Assembly: GCF_004119445.1 (NCBI RefSeq)
Contig: NZ_QICI01000071.1
Coordinates: forward strand, 26,701-90,700
Reading direction: 5' to 3'
Origin: Chryseobacterium sp. CH21
GTDB taxonomy: Bacteria; Bacteroidota; Bacteroidia; Flavobacteriales; Weeksellaceae
Length of the DNA stretch: 64,000 nt
Part shown: positions 9,761 to 18,907 of the stretch, piece by piece
Layout: each line of letters opens with the position of its first letter
Numbering within the stretch: the first letter of the stretch is position 1
Position numbers and translations under genes: made by a program
Notes under the pieces: model-generated
The model's database searches: none
What the model saw: only the letters and a program-made list of their open reading frames with translations
Told to the model about the DNA's origin: nothing

Positions 9761-10369
9761 ATGTTAGACAACATTCCTTATTTTTCTTATGTCATCAGTG
9801 CATTTATCGGCATTGGATTAGCGGCTGCTACAGGATTCCGGGTGTTTCTCCCTATGTTTATCGTAAGCCTTTCCTCTTATTTCAACTGGATTCCGATGAA
9901 TGAACATTTTGAGTGGCTTGCAGGGCTTCCAACATTGATAACAACAGGAATTGCTACAGTAGCTGAGATCCTGGCTTATTATATCCCTTTTATTGATCAT
10001 TTATTGGATACCGTTTCTATTCCCATGGCAACGGTTGCAGGTTCTATATTATTTGCAAGTCAGTTTGCTGAATTGGGGACCTTTCCGCAATGGGCATTAG
10101 CATTAATTGCTGGCGGTGGTACAGCGGCTACTATCAGCTCCGGATTTGCAGGAATACGGGCTGCTTCTACCGCTACAACCGGAGGATTAGGTAATTCTGT
10201 GGTAGGGACTACGGAAACAGCAGGTGCTGGTCTTATGTCTGTTCTTGCGATGGCAGCTCCGGTGATTGCAGCAATTTTTGCCGTAATCATTTTAATACTT
10301 GTTATTGTTTTTGGACGGAGAGCCTTGAAAAAATTAAGAGGCAGTAAGGATAAACCTCTGGACATATAA
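9761..10369 (+). CDS. DUF4126 family membrane protein
   Basis: This is an integral inner-membrane protein of unknown function with 202 residues, about five hydrophobic segments and Gly/Ala-rich loops (GIGLAAATGFRVFLPMF near residue 15, SGFAGIRAASTATTGG near 125). These features match DUF4126. The ATG at 9761 is the natural start because upstream in-frame sequence reads as noncoding. A clear bidirectional terminator follows. Transport or stress roles have been suggested for the family, but nothing here shows a substrate. Confidence 0.8.
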   Translation: MLDNIPYFSYVISAFIGIGLAAATGFRVFLPMFIVSLSSYFNWIPMNEHFEWLAGLPTLITTGIATVAEILAYYIPFIDHLLDTVSIPMATVAGSILFASQFAELGTFPQWALALIAGGGTAATISSGFAGIRAASTATTGGLGNSVVGTTETAGAGLMSVLAMAAPVIAAIFAVIILILVIVFGRRALKKLRGSKDKPLDI

Positions 10370-10375
10370 AATAAA

Positions 10376-10406
10376 AAAGGTACTGCTTAGAACAGTACCT
10401 TTTTCT
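10376..10406. terminator. Bidirectional terminator between convergent genes
   Basis: A perfect 7-bp stem GGTACTG / CAGTACC (10379-10385 and 10393-10399) is flanked by A-rich and T-rich runs. It serves the DUF4126 gene on the plus strand and the TPR gene ending at 10410 on the minus strand. Confidence 0.85.
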
Positions 10407-10409
10407 TTT

Positions 10410-12410
10410 TTAATTTTTACTTCTGAAATCCTTAATATCCTGAATTTTAGATTCAAAATACGTTTTCTTCTCAGGACTCTTTTTGATTAATATTTCAAAC
10501 GCTTTGATGGCCTTTGTATATAATTTCTGTTCAAAATAAAGATTAGCCAGCGTCTCCGTCATCAGATGGGAGATGTCGTCATTCTTTTCTTTTACCACAT
10601 AGGAACTTTCTTCTTTTAACTGGCTTATTCTAGGATTATTCTCAATAAAGGTTTCAATGGCCTTTTCTTTGATTTCGGTTTTCTCTTTTTCGATTTCTTC
10701 CGTTCTGTCGATCTTAAGCCAGCTTTGCCAGGTATTGATAAAACCGGGAACATTGCTGTCCGCTGGTGCCTGAGTCGTATTCTTCATAGTAACCTCCTGT
10801 ACTTTTTCTACAGCCTCTTCTTTACTTTCCTGCTGTTTATCTTCCACCTTAAGGGTAGAAATATCGGTTCCAAAGAAGGAAACATTCATCACAGGAGCAT
10901 CTTCTTTCGAAACTTCTGCAGTCGTTTTTTCTTCTTCAGATGATTCAACGGGTTCTGTTTCTTCTATAACTTGTAAAACGTCTTCCTCAACAGCTTCAAC
11001 TTTTTCCTCTGGTTGTGGTTCTTCAGTAATTGTTTCTGGTTCTGGTGAAGGAATTACTTCCGGTGCCGGAGCTTTTATTTCAGGAACTGATATTTCTGCT
11101 GATTTGGTGATTAAAGAATCCGGCATATTGGATTCCACGCTCATTGGCTTCCATGCTGACTGAACTTCGGGAGTTTCTTCTTGTTCTTCTTCTTTTTCCT
11201 CAACAACATCAACATTAACCTCCTCTTTTACAGATAATTGATCCTGAACATTTTCTTGCTGCACCAATTCTTCTTTGATTTCCAAAGGCTTTTCCTCGCT
11301 CGTAGACCAAAAATGAAAATTCTGAGTTTCAGCAAAGCTAATTTCATGGTCTTCAACAACTTCCGGCTCTACCTTTTCTTCTTGAGAAACAGGTTTTGCC
11401 TCCTTCATTTTTTTCTCTACTTCTTCAATCAGTCTTCTCATCTCATCCTCATGTTTATTTACATTGGATTGAGATACTTCAGCAGTTTCGGAAATTTCAT
11501 CGTTATTGGCCTGGATTTTCACATCCGGCATGAATGAGTCTGTTCCATGGAAGCTTACTTCTGCATCAGATAATTCTTCTACAGGAGCTCCTTCTTCAGA
11601 GACAGTTATCATTTCAGTATTTTCTACTTCTGGATGTATAAGCTCTTCAGCTATGGATTCTTGAGTGTTTATTTCTGGTGATACAGAAGCTTCTTCATGG
11701 AAACTTATATTTTCCTCGTCATTAATCTTCTCTTCTTCTTTTTCTGTAGATATCTGATCTTCATCAATGATTGTTTCTGGTGTAAAATTCTCTCCTGCCT
11801 TTTCCTCTATTTCAGTTTGTACTTCTTCTTTAGATTCCTGAACAGGTTGTTCTACAGCAGGCTGAGCCTTTTGGGTTACCAGGATGCCTGATTCCAGCGT
11901 AGATTCAATGTCTATCTTTTCAGAATTTTGTTCGTCCAGGAAATTTTCTTCTCCTTCGAATAAGATTCTGTTTCGTTCACCGTTTACATAAATATGTTTA
12001 ATTTCATGGGAAGTGGGCAATACACATGCGTTTTCCTGCTCCTCTCCCTGTTTCTCCAAAGAGACTTCTTCTTCTCTTTTAATAGGAAAAGACTTACTTT
12101 TTGGCACGTATTGAGCAGGCTTTTCAATTGCTTGAGATAGTGGCTTCTGTTCAACAACTTCTGGTTTGATCTCCTCTCTGATTTTTCCGTTAATCAACTG
12201 ATATAAAATCTTCTTATCAGTGGTATAAGCAGCTGTTGTAGAAAGTTCTTTCTGATAATTTTCTTTTTCATACAGGTGTACTCCATACAGATGAAGTGCC
12301 CTGATATTTTGAATATAAGGAAATGTGTGAATCTCTTCTTTCAAAAGACCAAGATCTTCTGACTGAATTTTCTTCGGATTTTTTATTAATTCTAAAACTC
12401 TGGGATTCAT
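10410..12410 (-). CDS. Acidic low-complexity protein with terminal TPR-like helices
   Basis: This is a 666-residue protein of unknown function. The first 80 residues are helical and conserved-looking (VLELIKNPKKIQSEDLGLLK, HTFPYIQNIRALHLYG). Residues from about 100 to 560 are extremely rich in Glu, Val, Ser and Pro and look disordered, with repeated short units such as VSFHGTDS / ISFAETQ / VSFFGTD. The C-terminal 60 residues (LANLYFEQKLYTKAIKAFEILI) resemble a TPR. It starts two bases after the lptE stop and so belongs to the lptE operon. No signal peptide is seen, so it is presumed cytoplasmic. The middle resembles charged tethers, but this is only a shape comparison. Confidence 0.7.
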   Translation of the reverse strand: MNPRVLELIKNPKKIQSEDLGLLKEEIHTFPYIQNIRALHLYGVHLYEKENYQKELSTTAAYTTDKKILYQLINGKIREEIKPEVVEQKPLSQAIEKPAQYVPKSKSFPIKREEEVSLEKQGEEQENACVLPTSHEIKHIYVNGERNRILFEGEENFLDEQNSEKIDIESTLESGILVTQKAQPAVEQPVQESKEEVQTEIEEKAGENFTPETIIDEDQISTEKEEEKINDEENISFHEEASVSPEINTQESIAEELIHPEVENTEMITVSEEGAPVEELSDAEVSFHGTDSFMPDVKIQANNDEISETAEVSQSNVNKHEDEMRRLIEEVEKKMKEAKPVSQEEKVEPEVVEDHEISFAETQNFHFWSTSEEKPLEIKEELVQQENVQDQLSVKEEVNVDVVEEKEEEQEETPEVQSAWKPMSVESNMPDSLITKSAEISVPEIKAPAPEVIPSPEPETITEEPQPEEKVEAVEEDVLQVIEETEPVESSEEEKTTAEVSKEDAPVMNVSFFGTDISTLKVEDKQQESKEEAVEKVQEVTMKNTTQAPADSNVPGFINTWQSWLKIDRTEEIEKEKTEIKEKAIETFIENNPRISQLKEESSYVVKEKNDDISHLMTETLANLYFEQKLYTKAIKAFEILIKKSPEKKTYFESKIQDIKDFRSKN

Positions 12411-12411
12411 C

Positions 12412-12963
12412 TTACCAATTCGCTACAATGTCGTTAAATATCTTGTTAATAATTCTATCTGTCACCAGTTTTACCTGCTGATCTTCGATCTGACTTAGTG
12501 ATACATCACTATTGAAAGCCGCTTCATCGCTATACGTTCTGTCAAAACTTGAATCCGGATGAATTTTATTTTCATAGTGTACCTTCACTGTAATCGTAAG
12601 TTTATTCTGTGCCTGCTGAATCACTCCACCAGAAGGGTTGGTCTGGGTATTGGAACTGATTGTAGTAGGAGTAATTGAATAGTCTGTAATTTCTCCTTCT
12701 ATCAGGATATCAGGATTTTCTTTTGTCCCTTTCAGAGTGGTTCTCTGAAGGAATCTATTTTGTATTGCTGTAGAAAACTGTTGGGATAATGCAGGATTTA
12801 CAAGAGGTGCATTATTCGGGAATTCATTGATCTGAACGGTCTTTTCATCAGTAAGAGATGACCCTGTAAAGCTGTAACATGAGTTTAAAACGCCTAGCAA
12901 CGCAAAAAGCATTACTATTAGTAGTGACTGTTTCAGACTGATATTTTTAATTTTAAAATTCAT
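12412..12963 (-). CDS. lptE: LptE-like LPS assembly lipoprotein
   Basis: LptE is the outer-membrane lipoprotein that plugs the LptD barrel for lipopolysaccharide export. The 183 residues start at 12963 with a signal peptide and lipobox ending in LLGVLNSC (Cys about 29). This start overlaps the preceding gene's stop by 11 bases, whereas the longer upstream reading is not credible. The mature part contains the family pattern: a short YSFTGSSL opening, a long stretch of FLQRTTLKGTKENPDILIEG, and alternating strands to a C-terminal helix. The family is diverse, so the name rests on pattern and gene order after a sigma-54 regulator. Confidence 0.75.
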   Translation of the reverse strand: MNFKIKNISLKQSLLIVMLFALLGVLNSCYSFTGSSLTDEKTVQINEFPNNAPLVNPALSQQFSTAIQNRFLQRTTLKGTKENPDILIEGEITDYSITPTTISSNTQTNPSGGVIQQAQNKLTITVKVHYENKIHPDSSFDRTYSDEAAFNSDVSLSQIEDQQVKLVTDRIINKIFNDIVANW

Positions 12964-13657
12964 TTTTAATTCCAATTTCAGTAATTTCATCATACTCAAT
13001 TTGTTGCATCGCATCTTCATAAGCAAAATATTTTGCGGTGTATAAAAACGGTATTGTAAGGAAAAGTCCTATTCCGCAAGCCACAATACCAATCTGAGCT
13101 AAGATACTCACCACTAGCGAGAAAAGGAAAATTGACAATACATTTCCTTTCGTCATTATTTTTGAAATATTCCACGCTTCTTTTATTTCGGTGATTCCTT
13201 TAAGACTGATTAACGGAATGATATAAAAACCTTTCAATACGAAGTAATATATCGCAACGAACATCAGAAAAATATAAGGGAATATTAAAAACATGATCAT
13301 CGGGTTAGGCTGATTCCCTTCAGACATGGCGCCTGATACTGTCATCATAATAATCATAGGAATATAAAGTAATATAACCCCTCCGAAAACAATTAACTGC
13401 AACATAAAATAAGGCATAAAGTCTTTAAAATCAAAGATATCTCCGGGACTTGCCGGTTGGTTTCTGCTCAGCCTTTGAAGGTATTTGAATAAATTACCCA
13501 TAGCAAGCAGCCCACAAAACGGAATAATAGACATGATTAAGCATACCAAACATGCTATAAATATATTCCCGAAATCTTTCTTTAAAAGTTCGAACCCTTT
13601 ATTAATATATTCTCCGAGCTTAAAATGGATCGGCTTAGGTTTTAAATTTACTTTCAT
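12953..13657 (-). CDS. Multi-span membrane protein, DUF975-like
   Basis: This is a 234-residue integral membrane protein with about six hydrophobic segments. It has a cytoplasmic N-terminus (FKLGEYINKGFELLKKDFGNIF) and a central pattern (LISLKGITEIKEAWNISKIMTKGNVLSIFLF) also seen in the two membrane proteins at 56617-58140. Such proteins are often mislabelled beta-carotene monooxygenase. No catalytic motif is visible and the function is unknown. It is translationally coupled to lptE by overlap and lies 14 bases after the sigma-54 regulator gene. Confidence 0.7.
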   Translation of the reverse strand: MKVNLKPKPIHFKLGEYINKGFELLKKDFGNIFIACLVCLIMSIIPFCGLLAMGNLFKYLQRLSRNQPASPGDIFDFKDFMPYFMLQLIVFGGVILLYIPMIIMMTVSGAMSEGNQPNPMIMFLIFPYIFLMFVAIYYFVLKGFYIIPLISLKGITEIKEAWNISKIMTKGNVLSIFLFSLVVSILAQIGIVACGIGLFLTIPFLYTAKYFAYEDAMQQIEYDEITEIGIKNEF

Positions 13658-13671
13658 TATCTATGTTTTGC

Positions 13672-14961
13672 TTAATCTTCCAGGTTATATTGTTTTATTT
13701 TTCTGTATAAAGTTCTTTGTGAAATTCCAAGTTCATCTGCCGCTCTGTTCCTGCGTCCTTTATGCTTCTCCAGTGCTTTGACAATCAGATCTTTTTCATT
13801 ATTTTGAAGTGAAAGTGATTCCGGTCTGTTTTCTTCTACTTCGATGTCTTCAATATCTTCATAGCTGTCATCAGGAGTGGAGATAATGGTAGGGGTCTGA
13901 ACCACCGGGGTATCATTATTATTTTCAAAATAAACTAAAGACCCGGTATTTACCTGTGGCTGAGTTTCAGGGGTATAAATCCTGTTGATCAGATTTTTCT
14001 CATGATTGCTCAGATCTGCTGTTCCTCTGTTTTTAATCAATTCCGAAGTTAAGGATTTTAAATCATTAATATCATTCCTCATATCGAATAGAATTTTATA
14101 CATGATTTCTCTTTCGCTTCCGAAATCGCTCTGCTTAGGAGCACTCTGAGTATTGACCACCATTGGCAGGTGGGTTTCCATAGGAATATACTCGGCAAGT
14201 TTTTCAGCAGTTATATTTCTGTTTCTTTCCACCACGGTCATCTGCTCTACTAAGTTTCTTAATTGGCGGACGTTACCCGGGAAAGAATAGCTTTCTATAT
14301 AATGAACCGCGCTCTGTTCCAGTTCAAGCTCCGGCATTCTGTACTTTTCTGCAAAGTCTATTGCAAACTTTCTGAATAATAAATGAATATCTCCTTTTCT
14401 TTCTCTCAAAGGGGGCATATCTATCTGAACAGTATTCAAACGGTAATATAAATCTTCACGAAATCTTCCGTCATGGATGGCTTTCATCATATTAACGTTG
14501 GTAGCCGCTACAATTCTCACATTGGTTTTCTGTACCTGTGAAGAACCCACTTTCATAAATTCACCACTTTCCAAAACTCTTAAAAGACGAACCTGCGTTT
14601 GCAAAGGAAGCTCTCCTACCTCATCCAAAAAGATGGTTCCGCCATCAGCTACTTCAAAATATCCTTTTCTTGTAGCCGTAGCTCCGGTAAAGGCACCTTT
14701 TTCGTGTCCAAACAGTTCAGAATCGATAGTTCCTTCCGGAATAGCTCCACAGTTTACTACGATGTAAGGCTGATGTTTTCTTTTGGATTCTGAATGGATA
14801 ATTTTCGGAATAAATTCTTTTCCTACTCCACTTTCTCCTATCACCAATACTGAAATATCTGTAGGTGCTACCTGAATAGATTTTTCAAGGGCCCGGTTGA
14901 GTGCCGGAAAGTTTCCGATAATTCCGAAACGGTTTTTTATGTTTTGTAACTCGTTGCTCAT
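13672..14961 (-). CDS. Sigma-54-dependent transcriptional activator without receiver domain
   Basis: This is an enhancer-binding protein that would remodel sigma-54 RNA polymerase. The 429 residues begin almost directly with the AAA+ domain: Walker A GESGVGKE near residue 42, the sigma-54-contact loop GAFTGA near 93, Walker B GTIFLDEVGELP near 110, and the sensor RIVAATNVN. A linker of about 110 residues leads to a Fis-type helix-turn-helix (HKGRRNRAADELGISQRTLYRKI). It has no N-terminal response-regulator or GAF domain, so it may be constitutively competent or controlled by abundance. It heads the lptE cluster and is usual at this locus in relatives. rpoN itself is outside the window. Confidence 0.92.
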   Translation of the reverse strand: MSNELQNIKNRFGIIGNFPALNRALEKSIQVAPTDISVLVIGESGVGKEFIPKIIHSESKRKHQPYIVVNCGAIPEGTIDSELFGHEKGAFTGATATRKGYFEVADGGTIFLDEVGELPLQTQVRLLRVLESGEFMKVGSSQVQKTNVRIVAATNVNMMKAIHDGRFREDLYYRLNTVQIDMPPLRERKGDIHLLFRKFAIDFAEKYRMPELELEQSAVHYIESYSFPGNVRQLRNLVEQMTVVERNRNITAEKLAEYIPMETHLPMVVNTQSAPKQSDFGSEREIMYKILFDMRNDINDLKSLTSELIKNRGTADLSNHEKNLINRIYTPETQPQVNTGSLVYFENNNDTPVVQTPTIISTPDDSYEDIEDIEVEENRPESLSLQNNEKDLIVKALEKHKGRRNRAADELGISQRTLYRKIKQYNLED

Positions 14962-14997
14962 AAGTAAATTTTTGATTATTGATTTAATGTTATTTTT

Positions 14998-15801
14998 CTA
15001 CAGTGCTTCAATCTCTGTTCTGTAGACTTTGTTAAAATGATGAGTGTAGACGTCTTTCATGGTCTTTCCTTCATCATACGTTTGCAGGGCTAACATTTTT
15101 AAATCTAAATAATCTTTGTTTCTGATCTTAGAAACTTTACTTTTAAAGTATATATTCTCGGCAAAGTTGTACTCTTTGCTTTGTTTTTCAAAATTTTCCA
15201 GGGCTTTATCATATCTTCCCAGCTCAAAATAGGTCACCCCAAGCTGATAATGATCAAACATTCCCTTCACATAACTTCTGGTGGTCAGAAGCCTTTCTAT
15301 AATCCCAGCTGCTTTTTCTTTTTGTCCTAAAGCACTGTAGGACATAGCTCTTACTACGTCCAGATTATAGTCGCCATTTTGAGATCTTCCTAAGTCCTTA
15401 GGATAATATTTTTTTAAACTTTCTAAATCCTGAATTGCCCCTTTATAGTCTCTTAAAAACTGAAACTTCGTCCAGCCTCTGTAGCCAAGATGCATTTGGG
15501 GATTTAAAGCAACTGCTTTATCAATTAAAATTTTCCAGGTTACAAAATCTCCGTTTTTAAGATATGGAACGGCTTTTTCCATATAAGCATGGGAGAAATC
15601 AGGACACAGTTCTATAGCTTTGTCAAAGCCTTCCTGAGATTCTGCATAACCTTGTAAATCTGAAGCCCAGTTGTATAACTCACACGCTTTTTTGCAGTTC
15701 TCACCCTCTACTGCATTACAGTTGACCTGTGCAATAGTATTGGTGTAAACGATAAGCAACAAAAAGCTAAGGTAATACCTCTGAAACTTTTCCATTTTCA
15801 A
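14998..15801 (-). CDS. Secreted TPR protein
   Basis: This is a 267-residue protein with an N-terminal signal peptide (YYLSFLLLIVYTNTIAQ). It then has tandem TPR-like helices: ESQEGFDKAIELCPDFSHAY, LIDKAVALNPQMHLGYRGW and DHYQLGVTYFELGRYDKALENFEKQ. There are four Cys near the mature start (CNAVEGENCKKACELY). It is probably periplasmic and its binding partner is unknown. The start overlaps the end of the upstream lipoprotein gene by 35 bases, so the two are coupled. A second ATG two codons downstream could also serve. Confidence 0.75.
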   Translation of the reverse strand: MKMEKFQRYYLSFLLLIVYTNTIAQVNCNAVEGENCKKACELYNWASDLQGYAESQEGFDKAIELCPDFSHAYMEKAVPYLKNGDFVTWKILIDKAVALNPQMHLGYRGWTKFQFLRDYKGAIQDLESLKKYYPKDLGRSQNGDYNLDVVRAMSYSALGQKEKAAGIIERLLTTRSYVKGMFDHYQLGVTYFELGRYDKALENFEKQSKEYNFAENIYFKSKVSKIRNKDYLDLKMLALQTYDEGKTMKDVYTHHFNKVYRTEIEAL

Positions 15802-16285
15802 TTTTATAGGTTAAATACTGATAGTAATCTACTTTTAAACCTTTTATCTCTTTCGACATCCAGCCATCGAGTGATTTTGTAAACTGCAACAGCTTATTTT
15901 CTAATTCTTCATCCAGTATGGTATCTTTCAGATCCGGGCTCATATGCTGCAATCTGAAGAGACCTGTCTTTCCTTCACAATTTACTAAAAATCTCACGGT
16001 TATATACCCGTTGACATTCTTTTCAGAATATATATTTTCTTTTTCAAGTTTTTCTGTGATCGCAATCTTTTCGCCTTTGTAGCTAAATTCCTTTGAACCC
16101 TGATAATACTGAAAGCTGAAATGTCCCCATTGTTCTGAGCCACATCTTTTAAAATCAGCGTCATCCAGTTTATCATCAAACTCAATATCTCCTACGGTAG
16201 CAGGGTATTTTTTCACTTTTTTTTCTGTCTGGCAAGATACCAGGGAGAAAGAAAACATTGTAAAAAGATAAACCGCTTTAATCAC
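15767..16285 (-). CDS. Lipoprotein with TonB-C-terminal-like fold
   Basis: This is a 172-residue lipoprotein of unknown function (signal ending SFSLVSC, Cys about 18). The C-terminal half (VNGYITVRFLVNCEGKTGLF, ending KIENGKVSEVL) has the strand pattern of TonB C-terminal-like domains found in many Bacteroidota secreted proteins. It lies 9 bases after the miaB stop and overlaps the TPR gene downstream. No transmembrane anchor is seen, so it is not a true energy transducer. Confidence 0.6.
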   Translation of the reverse strand: MIKAVYLFTMFSFSLVSCQTEKKVKKYPATVGDIEFDDKLDDADFKRCGSEQWGHFSFQYYQGSKEFSYKGEKIAITEKLEKENIYSEKNVNGYITVRFLVNCEGKTGLFRLQHMSPDLKDTILDEELENKLLQFTKSLDGWMSKEIKGLKVDYYQYLTYKIENGKVSEVLP

Positions 16286-16294
16286 TACTTTATT

Positions 16295-17761
16295 TTATTC
16301 CACTGTTCTCCCTAAAAGTGTGCCTTGTGTATTGTCATGTACAAAAACGTTCACAATGTCACCTATTTTCTGTCCTTCCAGTTTATCAAAGACACATACG
16401 GCATTTTGGGAGTTTCTTCCTTTCCATTGGTTTTTATTCTTTTTGGAAATTCCTTCAATCAGAACCTCGTGTACTCTTCCTACATAAGATTTCATTCTTT
16501 GGTTGGAGAGTTCCCCTTGAAGCGCAATCACCTCAGCAAGACGTCTTTGTTTCACATCAGCCGGAATATTGTCTTCCATTTTCTTGTGAGCCGGAGTTCC
16601 CGGTCTTTCCGAGTATGCAAACATATAACCGTAGTCATACTCTACTTCTCTCATCAGGCTTAAGGTATCCTGGTGATCTTGTTCTGATTCGTTACAGAAT
16701 CCAACGATCATATCCTGAGAAAAGGCTACTTCCGGAACAATTTCCTTCGCTTTTTTAATCAGATCCAGATATTCTTCACGGGTATGCTGTCTGTTCATCG
16801 CTTCAAGCATAGTATTGCTTCCGCTTTGTACAGGAAGGTGTACATATTTACAGATGTTGTGGTGTTTTGCCATCATTTTGAATACATCCAGACTCATATC
16901 CTGAGGATTTGAGGTGGAGAATCTGATTCTTAATTCAGGAACAGCTTTAGCGACTAAATCAAGAAGCTGAGCAAAATTAACGGCAGTTGCTTTCTGCATT
17001 TCAGAAGCTTTGGCAAAATCTTTTTTAGGGCCTCCTCCATACCAAAGATAAGAGTCTACGTTTTGTCCTAAAAGGGTAATTTCTTTATATCCGTTATTCG
17101 CAAGGTCTTTACATTCATCTATGATAGAGTGCGGATCACGGCTTCTTTCTCTTCCTCTTGTAAAAGGAACGACACAGAATGTGCACATGTTATCACAACC
17201 TCTGGTAATGGTAACAAAAGCTGTAACTCCGTTTCCTCCTAAACGAACGGGATTAATATCGGCATAGGTTTCTTCTTTGGAAAGGATTACGTTGATGGCA
17301 TCTCTTCCGTCATCGGTTTCTTTTAAAAGATTAGGAAGGTCTCTATAAGCATCAGGCCCCACAACAAGATCAACCAATTGCTCTTCTTCTAAGAATTTAG
17401 TTTTCAGTCTTTCCGCCATACATCCCAGAACGCCTACCGTCATATTCGGTTTTTCTTTTTTGAGATTTTTGAACTGGGAAAGACGCATTCTTACAGTCTG
17501 TTCTGCTTTTTCACGGATAGAACATGTATTTAAAAGAATCAGGTCTGCTTCTTCTACCTTCATTGTTGTATTGTATCCCTGTTCATTAAGGATAGATGCA
17601 ACAATCTCAGAGTCAGAGAAATTCATCTGACAACCATAGCTTTCTAAAAACAGTTTTTTAGAATTCTCTGGTCTTTCTGCAATAGCAAAAGCTTCACCCT
17701 GTTTTGTTTCGTCTATATATTTTTCCTGCACGATGATCAATTTAAGGTCCGCAATATTCAA
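16295..17761 (-). CDS. miaB: tRNA-2-methylthio-N6-dimethylallyladenosine synthase MiaB
   Basis: MiaB is a radical-SAM methylthiotransferase that converts i6A37 to ms2i6A37 in UNN-decoding tRNAs. The 488 residues contain an N-terminal UPF0004 domain with cluster Cys (ESYGCQMN near residue 42, NTCSIREKAE near 80, GVLGCMAERLK). The radical-SAM motif TRGCDNMCTFCVVPFTRGRERSR is near residue 188 and a TRAM domain lies at the C-terminus. A MiaE hydroxylase gene at 41722, acting on the same base, is in the window but far away. Confidence 0.96.
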   Translation of the reverse strand: MNIADLKLIIVQEKYIDETKQGEAFAIAERPENSKKLFLESYGCQMNFSDSEIVASILNEQGYNTTMKVEEADLILLNTCSIREKAEQTVRMRLSQFKNLKKEKPNMTVGVLGCMAERLKTKFLEEEQLVDLVVGPDAYRDLPNLLKETDDGRDAINVILSKEETYADINPVRLGGNGVTAFVTITRGCDNMCTFCVVPFTRGRERSRDPHSIIDECKDLANNGYKEITLLGQNVDSYLWYGGGPKKDFAKASEMQKATAVNFAQLLDLVAKAVPELRIRFSTSNPQDMSLDVFKMMAKHHNICKYVHLPVQSGSNTMLEAMNRQHTREEYLDLIKKAKEIVPEVAFSQDMIVGFCNESEQDHQDTLSLMREVEYDYGYMFAYSERPGTPAHKKMEDNIPADVKQRRLAEVIALQGELSNQRMKSYVGRVHEVLIEGISKKNKNQWKGRNSQNAVCVFDKLEGQKIGDIVNVFVHDNTQGTLLGRTVE

Positions 17762-17862
17762 TTACGAACAAATAAGTTTGCAAAGATACAAAATATTGTG
17801 ACAGAATGTCAGCGCTATTATTTTAACAAAATCATAAATTAAAAATGGATTGGAATTATTTT

Positions 17863-18285
17863 TTAATCATGATCATAGGTATGGTTATCAAATCTGATTT
17901 TCATGATCGTCTTATAATCAACAGGGACACCATTTTTAGTGGCGGGAGTCCATTTTCCTTTTACCTTTTTAGCCGCAAACTTCATATCATCAATAAAAGT
18001 TTCGCTGTTTTTGAACTTGGGAAGAATGTCTACTTTATCAACTTTACCTTTCGGATCAATATTAAATATAAAGGTTACTTCTCCTTTGATTGCATATAAA
18101 GCTACATCAATATAGGCATACACCATTTTCAGAAATTCTTTTCTAAAGGCATCTTCACCTCCCGGAAATTCTGCTTTTTTAAAATCTGCATCATTCTGAT
18201 ATTGATACTGAACAGCGGCTGTCTGTTGTGAGAACCCTTTAAAACCGATCAATAGTAAAGGTAAAATTAAAAGATATTTTTTCAT
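17863..18285 (-). CDS. Secreted TonB-C-terminal-like protein (paralogue A)
   Basis: This is a 140-residue secreted protein with a clear signal peptide (YLLILPLLLIGFKGFSQ). The rest follows a TonB-C-terminal-like pattern: FPGGEDAFRKEF, VTFIFNIDPKGKVDKVDILP, and GKWTPATKNGVPVDYKTIM. It lacks the N-terminal membrane helix and Pro-rich linker of a working TonB, so a stand-alone periplasmic domain is inferred. It lies 4 bases after a paralogue with the same layout. Confidence 0.75.
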   Translation of the reverse strand: MKKYLLILPLLLIGFKGFSQQTAAVQYQYQNDADFKKAEFPGGEDAFRKEFLKMVYAYIDVALYAIKGEVTFIFNIDPKGKVDKVDILPKFKNSETFIDDMKFAAKKVKGKWTPATKNGVPVDYKTIMKIRFDNHTYDHD

Positions 18286-18289
18286 GGTA

Positions 18290-18772
18290 TTAGTCGATAT
18301 CTACGGATACTGAAGAGAAGTTCATTTTAACTTTGATCTGTGAAGCTACAGGTTGGCCGTTACAAGACGCTGGAGTCCAGTTTTTCTTTATTCTTCTTAC
18401 TACATACTGCATATCATCAAAAAAGACTTCACTGTTTTGTACTTTAGGCATTCCTTTCACATCTACTACTTTTCCTTTAGCATCAAGTACGAGTGTAAAT
18501 GTAAAATCACCTGCAAGAGCATAGAAATCTGAATTCAGATAAGCATACATATACTTATTCAGGATGGTTTTATAAGCAGTAACCCCACCTTCATACGATG
18601 CCGGTTTGAAATCATTACATTTTACAGCAACCTGCATAAAAGGTTCTTTAATATCTATTTTCAGAACATTTTTATTGCTTTCTCTGATAAAAGAATCATC
18701 ACGGTCTTCCTGATCCTGGGCGAATGAAAAATTCATTACACACAAGGTTAAAAATAAAAATATCGTTCTCAT
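18290..18772 (-). CDS. Secreted TonB-C-terminal-like protein (paralogue B)
   Basis: This is a 160-residue secreted protein, start at 18772 (signal IFLFLTLCVMNFSFAQ). The upstream in-frame extension is Phe-rich noise. It shares with its downstream neighbour the order YEGGVTAYKTILNKY, FTLVLDAKGKVVDVKG and KKNWTPASCNGQPVASQIKV, so the pair arose by tandem duplication. Two Cys (about residues 53 and 139) could form a disulfide. The function is unknown. Confidence 0.75.
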   Translation of the reverse strand: MRTIFLFLTLCVMNFSFAQDQEDRDDSFIRESNKNVLKIDIKEPFMQVAVKCNDFKPASYEGGVTAYKTILNKYMYAYLNSDFYALAGDFTFTLVLDAKGKVVDVKGMPKVQNSEVFFDDMQYVVRRIKKNWTPASCNGQPVASQIKVKMNFSSVSVDID

Positions 18773-18824
18773 AGTTTTGTTTACTAATAATAAACAAAGG
18801 TAAATATTTAACTCATTTATAAAA

Positions 18825-18858
18825 AAGAAAAACTTCACACAAAGCATGAAGTTTTAAA
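18825..18858 (-). terminator. Terminator after poxB
   Basis: A 9-bp perfect stem AAAACTTCA / TGAAGTTTT (18829-18837 and 18847-18855) is followed by a T-rich run on the minus strand, between the poxB stop and the next gene's start. Confidence 0.75.
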
Positions 18859-18907
18859 ATATAGATTCTGAATTTCTGATATACCTGAAATTCATTTACT
18901 TTTTTTC

